Of a stretch of 64,000 bases of DNA, positions 33,212-43,401 are shown piece by piece. A model generated the notes under the pieces. The model was not told the DNA's origin, did not search any database, and worked only from the letters and a program-made list of their open reading frames with translations. The translations under genes were made by a program, and so were the position numbers. Positions within the stretch are counted from its first letter, which is position 1; the number at the start of each line of letters is the position of its first letter. The DNA is from Bradyrhizobium liaoningense (GTDB lineage: Bacteria > Pseudomonadota > Alphaproteobacteria > Rhizobiales > Xanthobacteraceae): the NCBI RefSeq assembly GCF_018130955.1, contig NZ_JAFCJM010000002.1:124001-188000 (forward strand). Direction: 5' to 3'.

Positions 33212-33301
33212 TCAGGCTCTCGTGCGGTATCCTTCAAAGGCATGAGCCAGGAAGATCCCCGCGCTTACCAGGCCCATCAATGCTGAAACCGTCTCGATCA
33301 T
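33212..33301 (-). CDS. Small membrane peptide (29 aa)
   Basis: 29 aa: MIETVSALMGLVSAGIFLAHA then FEGYRTRA; one span with a basic C-terminal tail. The Shine-Dalgarno is weak. The pattern resembles a short family I associate with Bradyrhizobium. Low support beyond sequence character. Confidence 0.42.
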   Translation of the reverse strand: MIETVSALMGLVSAGIFLAHAFEGYRTRA

Positions 33302-33664
33302 CCCAATACTTTCGCAAACCGCGTTGCGCCCCTGCACGTGCGAGAAAACGCGGGCAGCCTTGCACAGTCAAAAGGATTCCAGTGGCTTCGCTGACAATCG
33401 GGGGGGAGTGATGTTTTGGGGCAACAGCTTGTGCGAGACCGGGACAGCAATCGCGGCTGCAAGCGCCGGTGCCTCCGTAGATCAACGAGGAGGCTGCGAA
33501 GGTCTGGTTTACCATCTCGGCGCGATCACGCCGCGCTCCCCATTTCCGCCGTGTTCGGGTTGCGTTATCGTCGCCTTTCCGGGCGGTGGTGGGCCGCATC
33601 GGGCAATTGCCGGCAGAGGGCCTTCGAATTGGGCACACGTCCGGTGGAATGGTATTTGGGGCGA
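33302..33664. other. Upstream region of rlpA, no supported gene
   Basis: About 360 bp. The rlpA frame is open from 33416, but residues before 33665 are Arg-rich noise. GGGGGGGAGTG at 33399-33409 precedes an ATG (33410) in another frame that does not look coding. Confidence 0.4.
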
Positions 33665-34594
33665 ATGGGGATCCGACGATCAGATTCGGTGGTGCGGGCC
33701 GCGCGTGGCGTGGCGATGGCCGCAGCCTGTCTCGCGCTCGCCAATTGCGCCTCGTCGGGCAAGTTCGCGAGCCGCGTCGATCCGAAATACGGGGTGTCGT
33801 CGAGCCCGCGGGTGGTGGCCTGGGGCGACCCCGTGCCGAAAGGCGGCGGCACCTATCGCGTCGGCAAGCCCTATGTGGTGGCCGGCAAGACCTATGTCCC
33901 GGAGGAGGATGCCAACTACCGCGCCGAGGGCATGGCCTCCTGGTACGGCGACGATTTTCACGGCCGCCTGACCGCCAATGGCGAGGTCTTCGACATGACG
34001 TCGCTGACCGCGGCGCATCCGACCCTGCCGATGCCGTCCTACGCCCGGGTCACCAACCTCTCGAACGGCAAGTCGCTGGTCGTCCGTGTCAATGACCGCG
34101 GCCCGTACCACGGCAACCGCCTCATCGACGTCTCGAACAAGGCCGCTGAACTGCTTGAATTCAAAGGCAATGGCGTCGCTAAAGTCCGGGTCGAATATGT
34201 CGGCCGCGCGCCGCTGGAGGGGTCCGATGACCGCCAGTTGATGGCGACCCTGCGCACCGGCGTTCCCGCGCCGACGCCCTCAATGGTCCGCGTCGCCTCG
34301 GCAAAACCGTTCGTTCCGGAGCTCACGTCCTCGCGCGGGACGATCCGGGGTGAGGTTCCCGTGCCGGAGGGCCGTCCCTATAACCTCGGCAACACGACCG
34401 CCGACGTTGCATCGATCAACGCGACCTCGGAAATGTCGGCCTCGAGCCGCCGGGGACGGGCGCTCCAGAATGCGCGCGCGGTATCCTACGATCAGGACGG
34501 CCGCTACACGGCCGACAGCGGTCCGTCATCCGCCTATGTCTCCAGCGGGGCGACGGAGGCCGCCGGCATCCTGAGCGGCCGCGGGCTCTACTGA
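33665..34594 (+). CDS. rlpA: Septal-ring lipoprotein RlpA (DPBB domain)
   Basis: 309 aa from ATG 33665. Lipoprotein signal with lipobox LANC (Cys28), so an outer-membrane lipoprotein. The double-psi beta-barrel domain (about 100-190) has the hallmarks EGMASWYGDDFHGRLTANGEVFD and VVRVNDRGPYHGNRLIDVS. RlpA is a lytic transglycosylase acting on denuded glycan strands at division. The C-terminal 110 residues are low complexity; no SPOR domain is visible. It ends with a seven-base overlap of the convergent hydrolase gene. Confidence 0.88.
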   Translation: MGIRRSDSVVRAARGVAMAAACLALANCASSGKFASRVDPKYGVSSSPRVVAWGDPVPKGGGTYRVGKPYVVAGKTYVPEEDANYRAEGMASWYGDDFHGRLTANGEVFDMTSLTAAHPTLPMPSYARVTNLSNGKSLVVRVNDRGPYHGNRLIDVSNKAAELLEFKGNGVAKVRVEYVGRAPLEGSDDRQLMATLRTGVPAPTPSMVRVASAKPFVPELTSSRGTIRGEVPVPEGRPYNLGNTTADVASINATSEMSASSRRGRALQNARAVSYDQDGRYTADSGPSSAYVSSGATEAAGILSGRGLY

Positions 34595-35544
34595 GCCGAC
34601 GCCTCTTTCAGGAACATCACCAGGGCGGCGTTGACCTCGTCGGGCCGCTCCTGCTGGACCCAATGGCCGGCGCCCTCGATAATCAGCTTGCGCGTGAGGT
34701 TGGGCAGCACAAGCTCGAGCTTGTTGACGAGCTTCGATCCGATCAGGCCCGTAACGACGGCATCCTTCGAACCTGCGATGAACAGCGACGGCTGGCGGAT
34801 CTGGGCGTCCTGCCAGGGCGCGGTCAGCTCCCAGTTGCGATCGAGATTGCGGTACCAGTTCAGGCCGCCGCGAAAGCCGGACTTGCGGTAGCTCTCGGTG
34901 AAGTACGCAAGATCCGCCTCGGGCAGCCAGGCCGGCAGCGGCTCGGTGCCGGTTGCATGGCCGAGGAATCCTTTTCCCTCTTGCACGAACATGGCGCCGT
35001 TCGGATCGGCAAGGCCGCGCCCGCCGAGCACGATACGCATGGTACGAGCGACGTCGCGCTCGAACTCGGCTTCGGCCGCGCCCGGCGTCTGAAAATACTG
35101 CCAGTAGAAATTGGTGATGCCGTTCTGGCGCAAGAGGTCGAGGGGCTTGCCGCGTCCGCGGAGCGGCGGCGGAACACTGAGGCCGGCCACGGCCGTGAAC
35201 ATGTCCGGCCGGAACAGCGCGGCATGCCAGGCCACCGGCGCGCCCCAGTCATGGCCGACGACCATGGCCTTGGTTTCGCCGAGCGCCTGCACCAGGCCGA
35301 CGACGTCGCCGACGGTGTCGAAGATGGAATAGGCCGAGACGTCTGATGGCGCCGAGCTCTGGCCGAAGCCCCGCATATCGGGCGCAACGACATGAAAACC
35401 CGCCGCCGCGATCGCGGGAATCTGGTGGCGCCAGGAGTAGGACAGTTCCGGCCAGCCGTGGCAGAGCACCACGAGCGGTCCCTGGCCTTCCTCACGGACG
35501 AACAGATCGATCCCGTTGGCCGTGATCATGCGCGAGGGGGACAT
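34588..35544 (-). CDS. Epoxide-hydrolase-like alpha/beta hydrolase
   Basis: 318 aa. Oxyanion motif HGWPELSYSWRHQ, nucleophile Asp in VVGHDWGAPVAWHAA, acid region AGSKDAVVTG and catalytic His in EGAGHWVQQERPDEVN; the cap domain contains conserved Tyr (TNFYWQYF). Asp as nucleophile indicates an epoxide hydrolase or dehalogenase rather than an esterase. Substrate unknown; cytosolic. Confidence 0.85.
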   Translation of the reverse strand: MSPSRMITANGIDLFVREEGQGPLVVLCHGWPELSYSWRHQIPAIAAAGFHVVAPDMRGFGQSSAPSDVSAYSIFDTVGDVVGLVQALGETKAMVVGHDWGAPVAWHAALFRPDMFTAVAGLSVPPPLRGRGKPLDLLRQNGITNFYWQYFQTPGAAEAEFERDVARTMRIVLGGRGLADPNGAMFVQEGKGFLGHATGTEPLPAWLPEADLAYFTESYRKSGFRGGLNWYRNLDRNWELTAPWQDAQIRQPSLFIAGSKDAVVTGLIGSKLVNKLELVLPNLTRKLIIEGAGHWVQQERPDEVNAALVMFLKEASAQ

Positions 35545-35698
35545 CGCTTTTCCGCCTTGTTTCAGGGGTTTGGTCTGATTTCGTGAGGTGTCACGATAGG
35601 CACCCGGGCCGGGCCGCGCAATCTCCCGGTGACGACGCCGTTCCGTGTGTTGTTTGCCCCGGTTCCAACTGTTAGAACGCCGCTCTCAGGGCTACGCC

Positions 35699-36961
35699 AT
35701 GGCATTTCGCGCTCTTCAAATCCTCCAACCGGGAGAGGCCGCCCGGTGGCTCGCGCGCGGGCTCATCGCAGCCGCCGTCACGGCGAGCCTCGGCTGGAGC
35801 GGCATGCTCTACGCCGCCAATCAGAGCGTGCAGGGCGGGGTCAAGAAGGAAGACGCCGGTTTTGACGGCGACGCCCCGAACGCGATCCTGATCGAGGCCA
35901 CGAGCGGCAGCGTGCTGTTCGAGAAGAACGCCGACGAGCTGCGGGCGCCCTCCAGCATGATGAAGATGATGACCGCCGAGGTCGTCTTCAACGCCATCAA
36001 GAAGGGCGACATCAAGCTCACGGACGAGTACCGGATCAGCGAGAACGCCTGGCGCAGGGGTGGTGCGCCCTCCGGCGGCTCGACCATGTTTGCCGCCATC
36101 AACAGCAAGGTGTCGGTGGACGATCTCCTGCATGGCGCGATCATCCAGAGCGGCAACGACGCTTGCATCGCGCTCGCCGAGGCGATGGCCGGCAATGAGC
36201 GTATTTTTGCCACCGACTTCATGACCAAGCGGGCCCGCGAACTGGGCCTGACGAAATCCACCTTCGGCAATTCGAACGGGCTGCCTGACCCCGCCAACAA
36301 GATGACGGTGCGCGAGATCGGCATGCTCGCGCGCCACATCATCCTGACCTATCCGGACTTCTACAAATTGTTCGGGGAGAAGGAGTTCACCTGGAACAAG
36401 ATCCGGCAGCCGAATCGCAATCCGCTGCTTAACGGGCTCGAAGGCGCCGATGGCCTCAAGACCGGCTACACCAAGGAAGGCGGCTACGGCATGGCCGGCT
36501 CGGCCGTGCAGAACGGCACGCGGCTGATCGTCGTCGTCAACGGCCTGGAAGACGCCGAGGATCGCGCCACCGAGGCCAAGAAGATGCTGGAATGGGGTTT
36601 TCGCAATTTCGAGACCCGTACCCTGATCGCGGTCGACCAGCAGGTCGGGTACGCGAAGGTGTTCGGCGGCGAAAGCCGCTCCGTGAAACTTGTGGCCAAG
36701 ACGCCGGTCAAGGTCATGGTGCACAAGAACGGCAGCGACAAGCTGATTGCGCGCATCGTCTATAGCGGGCCGGTGCGGGCGCCGATCGAGGCGGGGCAAA
36801 GGGTCGGCGTCGTCCGGGTCTGGCGCAGCGGCAATATCGCGGTTGAGACGCCGGTGTACGCCGGTGAAGCCGTCGGCACCGGCTCAACCATGCGCCGGGC
36901 GATCGACGGGGCGAGCGAGCTCGTGATCGGTATGTTCCGCGCGGGCGCCGAGAAGCTCTGA
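35699..36961 (+). CDS. D-alanyl-D-alanine carboxypeptidase (PBP5/6 type)
   Basis: 420 aa from the ATG that places a signal/anchor at about 20-40. Penicillin-binding motifs: S86-M-M-K89, SGN in IIQSGNDACIALAE, KTG in DGLKTGYTKEGGYG; C-terminal PBP5-associated domain. It trims pentapeptides in the periplasmic peptidoglycan. tmk starts two bases after its stop, so it heads an operon with tmk, holB and perhaps metG. Confidence 0.93.
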   Translation: MAFRALQILQPGEAARWLARGLIAAAVTASLGWSGMLYAANQSVQGGVKKEDAGFDGDAPNAILIEATSGSVLFEKNADELRAPSSMMKMMTAEVVFNAIKKGDIKLTDEYRISENAWRRGGAPSGGSTMFAAINSKVSVDDLLHGAIIQSGNDACIALAEAMAGNERIFATDFMTKRARELGLTKSTFGNSNGLPDPANKMTVREIGMLARHIILTYPDFYKLFGEKEFTWNKIRQPNRNPLLNGLEGADGLKTGYTKEGGYGMAGSAVQNGTRLIVVVNGLEDAEDRATEAKKMLEWGFRNFETRTLIAVDQQVGYAKVFGGESRSVKLVAKTPVKVMVHKNGSDKLIARIVYSGPVRAPIEAGQRVGVVRVWRSGNIAVETPVYAGEAVGTGSTMRRAIDGASELVIGMFRAGAEKL

Positions 36962-36963
36962 CC

Positions 36964-37650
36964 ATGAGTGAGATTGCCGTGAAGCCGCCGTCCGGACGCG
37001 GACGATTCATCACCTTTGAAGGCGGCGAGGGGTCGGGCAAGTCGACCCAGATCAAGAAGCTCGCCGACCGGCTCAATGCGACCAAGCTCAGGACCATCGT
37101 CACGCGCGAGCCGGGCGGCTCGCCGGGCGCCGAGATCATGCGGCATCTGGTGCTGTCGGGCATGGGCAAGCTGCTCGGGCCCGACGCCGAGACGCTGCTG
37201 TTTGCGGCTGCGCGCGACGATCATGTCCGCACCGTGATCCAGCCGGCGCTCAGCCAGGGCATCTGGGTCCTGTGCGACCGCTTCTCGGATTCGACGCGCG
37301 CCTATCAGGGCAGCCTTGGCAGCGTGCCGGCGGGGATCATCAATGCCATGCAGCGGGTGACGATCGGCGATCTCAAGCCGGACCTCACCATCATCCTGGA
37401 CCTGCCGGTGGAGATCGGCCTGCAGCGCGCCGCGACCCGCCGCGGCGCTGCAACGCCCGACCGGTTCGAGGGCGAGAATTTTCAGTTCCACCGCAATCTG
37501 CGCGAGGCCTATCGCAAGATTGCGGCGGACGAGCCCGAACGTTGCGTGCTGATCGACGCCAACGCCGACCCCGATACGGTCGCGGGCCGCGTGTGGGCCG
37601 CGCTGCGCGACCGCCTCCTCGCCAGGACAAATTCGGCAGCGCCCGCATGA
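36964..37650 (+). CDS. tmk: Thymidylate kinase
   Basis: 228 aa. P-loop FEGGEGSGKSTQ, DR motif LCDRFSDSTRAYQG, and lid TRRGAATPDRFEGENFQF. Converts dTMP to dTDP. ATGA overlap with holB. Confidence 0.96.
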   Translation: MSEIAVKPPSGRGRFITFEGGEGSGKSTQIKKLADRLNATKLRTIVTREPGGSPGAEIMRHLVLSGMGKLLGPDAETLLFAAARDDHVRTVIQPALSQGIWVLCDRFSDSTRAYQGSLGSVPAGIINAMQRVTIGDLKPDLTIILDLPVEIGLQRAATRRGAATPDRFEGENFQFHRNLREAYRKIAADEPERCVLIDANADPDTVAGRVWAALRDRLLARTNSAAPA

Positions 37651-38693
37651 GCCAGCGCAAGAGCGAAAGCGAGACCGCCATTCCGCATCCGCGCGAGACC
37701 TTTCGGCTGTTTGGTCATCGCGAGGCCGAGACGGCGCTGCTCGATGCCTATCGCAGCGGACGCATTCCGCATGCTTGGCTGATCGGCGGGCCGCAAGGCA
37801 TCGGCAAGGCGACGCTGGCCTATCGCGTGGCGCGCTTCGTGCTCGCCCACGGCGAGCCGCGCGCACCGTCGGTGCAACGCGCCGACAGCCTGGAAGTCGA
37901 CCCCAACGACGCCGTCGCGCGCCAGGTTGCCGCCAGCTCGCATGGCGGACTGCTGACGCTGGAGCGCACCGCCAACGACCGCGGCGTGATGCGCACGGTG
38001 ATCACGGTCGATGAAACGCGCGAGACGATTTCGTTCTTCGGTTCAACGGCGGCGGCCGAAGGCTGGCGCGTCTGCATCGTCGACACGGTCGACGAGCTCA
38101 ATCCGAACGCGGCGAACGCGCTTCTGAAGATTTTGGAGGAGCCGCCGCAGCGATCGCTGTTCCTGCTGGTCAGCCACGCGCCGGCCCGCGTGCTGGCGAC
38201 GATCCAGTCGCGCTGCCGCAAGCTGCGGCTGCGGCCGCTCTCGACCGACGACGTGATCCGGGCCGCCGCTGGTGCAGCCGATCTCGATGCCGGCGATCCG
38301 GCCTTGCGCGAGGCGGCCGACTCGGCCGAGGGCAGCGTCGCACGCGCATTGACGCTGCTCGGCGGCGATGCGCTGAAACTGCAGCAACGTACCGCGGCGA
38401 TGCTCGCAAAGCTGCCGCAGGTCGATCCGCGCGAGCTGCATACGCTCGGAGATTCGCTGCCGATCAGCGACCGGGTGGCGCTCGCGGCCTTCATCGACGG
38501 CATCGATCGCTGGATCGCCGAGCGCCTGCATGCCGATGAGGCGAGCGCCAACCAGAACCTGCCGCGCCTTGCACGGCTGGCGGAGGTATGGGAAAAGATC
38601 GTCCGCGCCGCGCGCGACACTGAAACCTACAATCTGGAGCGAAAGCCCTTGGTTTTCTCGGTGTTCGGCTGGCTTGCGGACGCAACGCGCTAG
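37647..38693 (+). CDS. holB: DNA polymerase III subunit delta prime
   Basis: 348 aa. AAA+ clamp-loader subunit: Walker A variant [18 protein letters not shown], Walker B-like [26 protein letters not shown], and sensor region [23 protein letters not shown] overlaps the tmk stop by four bases. The frame extends upstream to 37272 but that part is a tmk shadow. The zinc Cys cluster of E. coli delta prime is missing, which is usual in alphaproteobacteria. Confidence 0.93.
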   Translation: MSQRKSESETAIPHPRETFRLFGHREAETALLDAYRSGRIPHAWLIGGPQGIGKATLAYRVARFVLAHGEPRAPSVQRADSLEVDPNDAVARQVAASSHGGLLTLERTANDRGVMRTVITVDETRETISFFGSTAAAEGWRVCIVDTVDELNPNAANALLKILEEPPQRSLFLLVSHAPARVLATIQSRCRKLRLRPLSTDDVIRAAAGAADLDAGDPALREAADSAEGSVARALTLLGGDALKLQQRTAAMLAKLPQVDPRELHTLGDSLPISDRVALAAFIDGIDRWIAERLHADEASANQNLPRLARLAEVWEKIVRAARDTETYNLERKPLVFSVFGWLADATR

Positions 38694-38759
38694 AGCGTTT
38701 TCCAGCGAAGTGGACACCGGTTCGCGTCAAGAAAACGCATCAGAACGAGAATCCAGAGC
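38692..38759. repeat. Rhizobial interspersed palindromic repeat
   Basis: Begins AGAGCGTTTTCCAGCGAAGT and contains GACACCGGTTCGCGTCAAGAAAACGC. The ends GCGTTTTC/GAAAACGC pair. From memory it matches a very common intergenic repeat of Bradyrhizobium and relatives. It starts inside the holB stop codon. Confidence 0.6.
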
Positions 38760-38782
38760 TTTGGTTTCCAAATTTTCGAACT

Positions 38783-40765
38783 GTGAAGGAATTCGTGGTG
38801 GCCACGCGAGCTAAGAAGACTGTCGAACGCAAGAGCGGCAAGGCGTCAGCCAAGAAGACGACCAAGAAGGCTGCGAAGGCCCGCGCGCGCACGGCTGCGA
38901 AAAAAGCCAAAAAGCCCGCCGCCAGCAAGGCGAAGAAGACCAAGGCGCGCGTCACCAAGACGGCGCGCAAGGCCAGCAAGACTGCAGCAAAGAAGCGGGT
39001 CGTTGCCAAGAAAGCTGCCAAGAGGAAAGCGGCTGGCAAGAAAACGGCCAAGCAAGCCAAGCAGCCAGCCAAGGCGGTTGCCAAGAAGGCGAGGGTGAGT
39101 GCGCCCCAGGTTGCACCTGCGCCTGCTCCGGTTCCAACGCCTGCGAAGCCGAAGGCACCCCGCGCGCCTGTGAAGAAAGTGGTCGCCGCTCCGCAAGACG
39201 CGGTTCCCAAGGCGGCGCCTGCGCGCGGCAATGCGTTCTACATCACGACCGCGATCGCCTATCCCAACGGCCATCCGCATATCGGCCACGCCTATGAGGC
39301 GATCGCGACCGACGTGCTGGCGCGCTTTGCGCGCCTCGACGGCAAGGACGTGTTCTTCCTCACCGGTACCGACGAGCACGGCCTCAAGATGGTCCAGACC
39401 GCGCAGAACGAAGGGATGACGGCCTCGGCGCTCGCCGCCCGCAATGCCGGCCGCTTCAAGGAGATGGACGAGCGGCTCAACGTGTCGTTCGACCGTTTCA
39501 TCCGCACCACGGAGGAACAGCACCATCGCTCCAGCCAGGAGATCTGGCGGCGCATGGAGGCGAACGGCGACATCTACAGCGACACCTATGCCGGCTGGTA
39601 CTCGGTGCGCGACGAGGCCTATTACGCCGAGGACGAAACGCGTCTCAACGACGACGGCGTACGGCTCGGACCGCAGGGCACGCCGGTCGAGTGGGTCGAG
39701 GAGAAGAGCTACTTTTTCCGCCTTTCGGCGTATGCGGACAGGCTGCTCAAGCTGTACGCGGAGCATCCCGATTTCATCGGACCTGACTCCCGCAAGAACG
39801 AGGTGGTGAGCTTCGTCAAGGGCGGTCTGCGCGACCTCTCGATCTCGCGCACCACCTTCGATTGGGGCGTCAAGGTGCCCGGCGACGAAGAGCACGTGAT
39901 GTATGTGTGGGTCGACGCGCTCACCAACTACATCACCGGTGTCGGCTTCCCCGATGAGGGCAACGGCAATTGGCGTTACTGGCCGGCCGACGTGCATATC
40001 ATCGGCAAGGACATCATCCGCTTCCACGCGGTGTACTGGCCGGCGTTCCTGATGTCCGCCGGCATTCCGTTGCCGAAGCGGGTCTATGCGCACGGCTTCC
40101 TGTTCAACAGGGGCGAGAAGATGTCGAAGTCGGTCGGCAACGTCGTCGATCCCTTCAATCTCGCGGAACAGTACGGCGTCGACCAGATGCGCTATTTCTT
40201 CCTGCGCGAGGTGCCGTTCGGACAGGACGGTAACTACAACCACGAAGCCATCGTCGCGCGCATCAACGCCGACCTTGCCAACGATCTCGGCAATCTCGCG
40301 CAGCGCTCGCTGTCGATGATCGCAAAGCAGTTTTCCGGCGTGCTGCCGGAGCCCGGCGAGTTCAGCGACAACGACAAGGCGATCCTGGCCCAGGCCGACG
40401 GCATGGTTACCCTTGCGCGCGAGGCCATGGCGAGCCAGCAGATCCATCAATGGCTGAACGCCGTTTGGGCCGTGGTCGCCGAGGCGAATCGCTATTTTGC
40501 GGGTGAGGCGCCCTGGGCGCTCGCCAAGACCGATCCCGTCCGGCAGAAGACGGTGCTCTACGTCACCGCCGAAGTCGTGCGCCAGATCGCGATCCTGGCC
40601 CAGCCCGCAATGCCCGCGGCATCCGCGAAGCTGCTTGACAGCCTCGGCATCCCCGAGGGCGAGCGCAATTTTGCAGCGCTCGGCGGGCAAAAGCGGATTG
40701 CGCCGGGCACGACCTTGCCTGCGCCGACACCGGCCTTCCCGCGCTACATCGAGCCGGCGGCCTGA
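38783..40765 (+). CDS. metG: Methionyl-tRNA synthetase with Lys/Ala-rich N-terminal extension
   Basis: 660 aa. Residues from about 150 form a class I synthetase: HIGH-type motif HPHIGH (164-169), GTDEHG, and KMSKS (446-450). The zinc knuckle is absent, as in the MetG forms without zinc. Residues 8-105 are almost only Lys, Ala, Arg and Thr, and 106-148 add Pro: a histone-H1/AlgP-like tail with no in-frame ATG closer to the catalytic domain. GTG 38783 is the first start; GTG 38795 or 38798 are alternatives. It follows holB after the repeat. Confidence 0.92.
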   Translation: MKEFVVATRAKKTVERKSGKASAKKTTKKAAKARARTAAKKAKKPAASKAKKTKARVTKTARKASKTAAKKRVVAKKAAKRKAAGKKTAKQAKQPAKAVAKKARVSAPQVAPAPAPVPTPAKPKAPRAPVKKVVAAPQDAVPKAAPARGNAFYITTAIAYPNGHPHIGHAYEAIATDVLARFARLDGKDVFFLTGTDEHGLKMVQTAQNEGMTASALAARNAGRFKEMDERLNVSFDRFIRTTEEQHHRSSQEIWRRMEANGDIYSDTYAGWYSVRDEAYYAEDETRLNDDGVRLGPQGTPVEWVEEKSYFFRLSAYADRLLKLYAEHPDFIGPDSRKNEVVSFVKGGLRDLSISRTTFDWGVKVPGDEEHVMYVWVDALTNYITGVGFPDEGNGNWRYWPADVHIIGKDIIRFHAVYWPAFLMSAGIPLPKRVYAHGFLFNRGEKMSKSVGNVVDPFNLAEQYGVDQMRYFFLREVPFGQDGNYNHEAIVARINADLANDLGNLAQRSLSMIAKQFSGVLPEPGEFSDNDKAILAQADGMVTLAREAMASQQIHQWLNAVWAVVAEANRYFAGEAPWALAKTDPVRQKTVLYVTAEVVRQIAILAQPAMPAASAKLLDSLGIPEGERNFAALGGQKRIAPGTTLPAPTPAFPRYIEPAA

Positions 40766-40777
40766 GGCGTCCTGACG

Positions 40778-41566
40778 ATGCTGGTCGATAGCCACTGCCA
40801 TCTGGATTTTCCGGACTTTTCGGATGATCTCGACGGGATCGTGTCTCGCGCGGCCGCGGCCGGGGTCGGCCGAATGGTCACGATCTCGACGCGGGTGCGG
40901 AAGCTCGACCAGCTTCTCGCCATCGTCGCCCGCTATGACAACGTCTATTGCTCCGTCGGCACCCATCCGCACAACGCCGACGAGGAAGACGGCATTTCGC
41001 CGGACGAGCTGATCGCGCTCACGAACCATCCCAAGGTCGTCGCGCTCGGCGAAGCCGGCCTCGATTACTTCTACGACAACGGCTCACCGGAAGCGCAGGC
41101 GAGGGGTTTTCGCGCGCATATCGCAGCCGCACGCGCGACAGGCTTGCCGCTCGTAATCCATACTCGCGAAGCGGATGAAGATTGCGCGCGCATTCTCGAG
41201 GAAGAGGCGGCCAAGGGATCGTTTCGCGCCGTGCTGCATTGTTACACCGGCGGGCGCGAGCTGGCGATGAAGGCGATTTCGCTTGGCCTCCACATCGGCT
41301 TCACGGGCATCTTGACCTTCAAGAAGTCGGAGGCCCTGCGCACGCTTGCGGCCGAGCTGCCCGCCGACCGCATTCTGGTCGAAACGGACTCGCCGTACCT
41401 TGCGCCCGGAAAATTCCGGGGCAAGCGCAATGAGCCGGCCTATGTGGTGGAGGTTGCCAAGGTATTGGCGGAAACACGCGGCGTGTCGCTCGATGAGGTT
41501 TCGCGCCAGACGACCGAGAACTTCTTCCGCCTGTTCTCCAAGGTGAAAGCCCAGGGAGCCGCATGA
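40778..41566 (+). CDS. TatD-family metal-dependent DNase (YcfH-like)
   Basis: 262 aa. Metal ligands: DSHCHLDFPDF at the start, Glu in ALGEAGLDYFYD, LVIHTREADED, VLHCYTGG and LVETDSPYLAP. TatD enzymes are 3'-5' exonucleases or deoxyribonucleases. It lies 12 bp after metG and overlaps the MBL gene by four bases; the order holB-metG-tatD-MBL is common in alphaproteobacteria. Confidence 0.93.
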   Translation: MLVDSHCHLDFPDFSDDLDGIVSRAAAAGVGRMVTISTRVRKLDQLLAIVARYDNVYCSVGTHPHNADEEDGISPDELIALTNHPKVVALGEAGLDYFYDNGSPEAQARGFRAHIAAARATGLPLVIHTREADEDCARILEEEAAKGSFRAVLHCYTGGRELAMKAISLGLHIGFTGILTFKKSEALRTLAAELPADRILVETDSPYLAPGKFRGKRNEPAYVVEVAKVLAETRGVSLDEVSRQTTENFFRLFSKVKAQGAA

Positions 41567-42363
41567 CGCTGACATTGACGATCCTGGGCTGCGGCTCTTC
41601 TGCCGGCGTGCCGCGCCCGGCGCTCGGCTGGGGCGCCTGCGACCCGAACAACCCCAAGAACCGCCGTCGCCGCTGCTCGCTGCTGGTCGAAGAAACCTCC
41701 AATCACGGCACCACGCGGATCGTGGTCGACACCTCGCCCGACCTGCGCGAGCAGTTGATCTCCACCAATGTCGATCACATCGATGCTGTCTTCCTGACCC
41801 ACGAGCATGCCGACCAGACCCACGGCATGGACGATCTGCGCTCGGTCGTGCTTCACATGCAACGACGCATACCGACCTATTTCAACCAGTCGACCGCCAA
41901 AGACATCATGGCGCGGTTCTCTTATTGCTTCATCTCGCCGGAAGGCAGCGACTATCCGCCGATCCTCGACCGCCATTCGATCGAGGCCGGCCACAGCCAG
42001 GCGGTCAGGGGCAGGGGCGGGGAAGTGACGATGACCGCCTTCCTGGTGCAGCACGGCAATATCCCCGCACTCGGTTACCGTATTGGCAATGCCGCCTACA
42101 CGCCGGACCTCAACGACATCCCGCGCGAAAGCTGGGGCGCGCTCGAAGGTCTCGATGTCTGGATCGTGGACGGCCTGCGCTACACCGGCCACCCCAGCCA
42201 TTTCAGCATCAAAGACGCGCTGACCTGGATCGACCGCTTCAGGCCGAAGCGGGCCGTCATCACCAACATGACCGCCGATGTCGACTATGAAGTGCTGCGG
42301 CAAAGCCTGCCCGCAGGGGTCGAGCCCGCCTATGACGACATGCGGATTGACGTCTCAGCCTGA
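41563..42363 (+). CDS. MBL-fold metal hydrolase (PhnP-like)
   Basis: 266 aa. The metallo-beta-lactamase ligands appear as THEHADQTHGMDDLR and later HPSHFSIKDAL with Asp/His nearby; opening ILGCGSSAGVPRP is typical of the PhnP/cyclic phosphodiesterase branch. Substrate could be a cyclic phosphate. Coupled to tatD. Confidence 0.9.
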   Translation: MTLTLTILGCGSSAGVPRPALGWGACDPNNPKNRRRRCSLLVEETSNHGTTRIVVDTSPDLREQLISTNVDHIDAVFLTHEHADQTHGMDDLRSVVLHMQRRIPTYFNQSTAKDIMARFSYCFISPEGSDYPPILDRHSIEAGHSQAVRGRGGEVTMTAFLVQHGNIPALGYRIGNAAYTPDLNDIPRESWGALEGLDVWIVDGLRYTGHPSHFSIKDALTWIDRFRPKRAVITNMTADVDYEVLRQSLPAGVEPAYDDMRIDVSA

Positions 42364-42410
42364 TCGCACCCTGTGGAACCCACGATGCATTCTGCTAAGC
42401 TGTGCTGGCA

Positions 42411-43394
42411 ATGCATCCCGCGGCCGCCGCAACGACGACCTCCAAGCTCGACCTCACCGACGTCACGATCTGCGCCATCGATTCCGTCAACGTTTTGGCC
42501 ACCGCGGCCGCGCTCGGCCGGTCGATCAGATCGTGCGCTTTCGGCGACGCAATCCTGTTCTCGCATGAACAGGCGGACGGACCGTTCCGGTGCGTCAAGA
42601 TCGCGCCGGTTGGCTCGGCGGCCGCGTATTCGGAATTCCTCTACAAGCACATGCCGCGCCTGATCGCGACGCCCTTCGTGCTGGTCGTGCAGTGGGATGG
42701 CTTTGTGATCGATCCGCCCGCCTGGAGGCCCGACTTCCGGCAATACGACTATATCGGCGCGCCCTGGCCCTTCGTCAGCGACGGCCTCTCGGTCGGCAAT
42801 GGCGGCTTCTCGTTGCAATCACAAGAGCTCCTGCGAGCGATGCTCGACGACAGGTTCTTGCTGCGCAAGGACGTGAATTCCGACTGGCAGGTCTGTCGCG
42901 ATTTTCGCACGCAGCTCGAAAGCGAGTTCGGCCTTCGCTTTGCCTCGGAAGTCGTCGCAGAAAGGTTCTCTTACGAAACATTGCGGGTCCGGGAGTTTAC
43001 CGACGCGCGGCCGCCGACCTTTGGCTTTCACGGCATGGGCAACATGTGGCGCTATGTCGATGATGCCGAGATGATCGCGATGGCGGATCGCTTGTCGCCC
43101 CATGTGTTTGCTTCGCACCATTACGCCAACCTGCTGGTGACTTATTTCTTGCTCGGCAGGTACAAGACATTCGCTGCGCTTTACGCCAGGCTCAAGATGC
43201 ATCTCGCGGACGACACGGCTGCGCTGATCCGGAAGGTCGTCGGCGAGACCAATCATGATGTTGCCGCGCTGTTTGCCGGCCTTGGCGAACGGCTGATCAC
43301 GCGACCGGGGCGTGCCTGGATGCTCGCCTGGGATCTGAAGCGCGCCAGGCGCGACGCACTGGTGCGCCTGGCCGGCGTCCCCGGATCAGTCTAG
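42411..43394 (+). CDS. DUF5672-family glycosyltransferase-like protein
   Basis: 327 aa. The family core is visible: LVVQWDGFVIDPPAWRPDFRQYDYIGAPWPF and VGNGGFSLQSQELL, resembling a GT-A acceptor loop. It may modify a surface glycan. GTG 42402 is an alternative start. The C-terminal 80 residues are helical and of unknown role. Confidence 0.78.
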   Translation: MHPAAAATTTSKLDLTDVTICAIDSVNVLATAAALGRSIRSCAFGDAILFSHEQADGPFRCVKIAPVGSAAAYSEFLYKHMPRLIATPFVLVVQWDGFVIDPPAWRPDFRQYDYIGAPWPFVSDGLSVGNGGFSLQSQELLRAMLDDRFLLRKDVNSDWQVCRDFRTQLESEFGLRFASEVVAERFSYETLRVREFTDARPPTFGFHGMGNMWRYVDDAEMIAMADRLSPHVFASHHYANLLVTYFLLGRYKTFAALYARLKMHLADDTAALIRKVVGETNHDVAALFAGLGERLITRPGRAWMLAWDLKRARRDALVRLAGVPGSV

Positions 43395-43401
43395 GTGATT
43401 T

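Noticed and set aside
38846..41029. 727-codon minus ORF
   Set aside because: Antisense shadow of metG.
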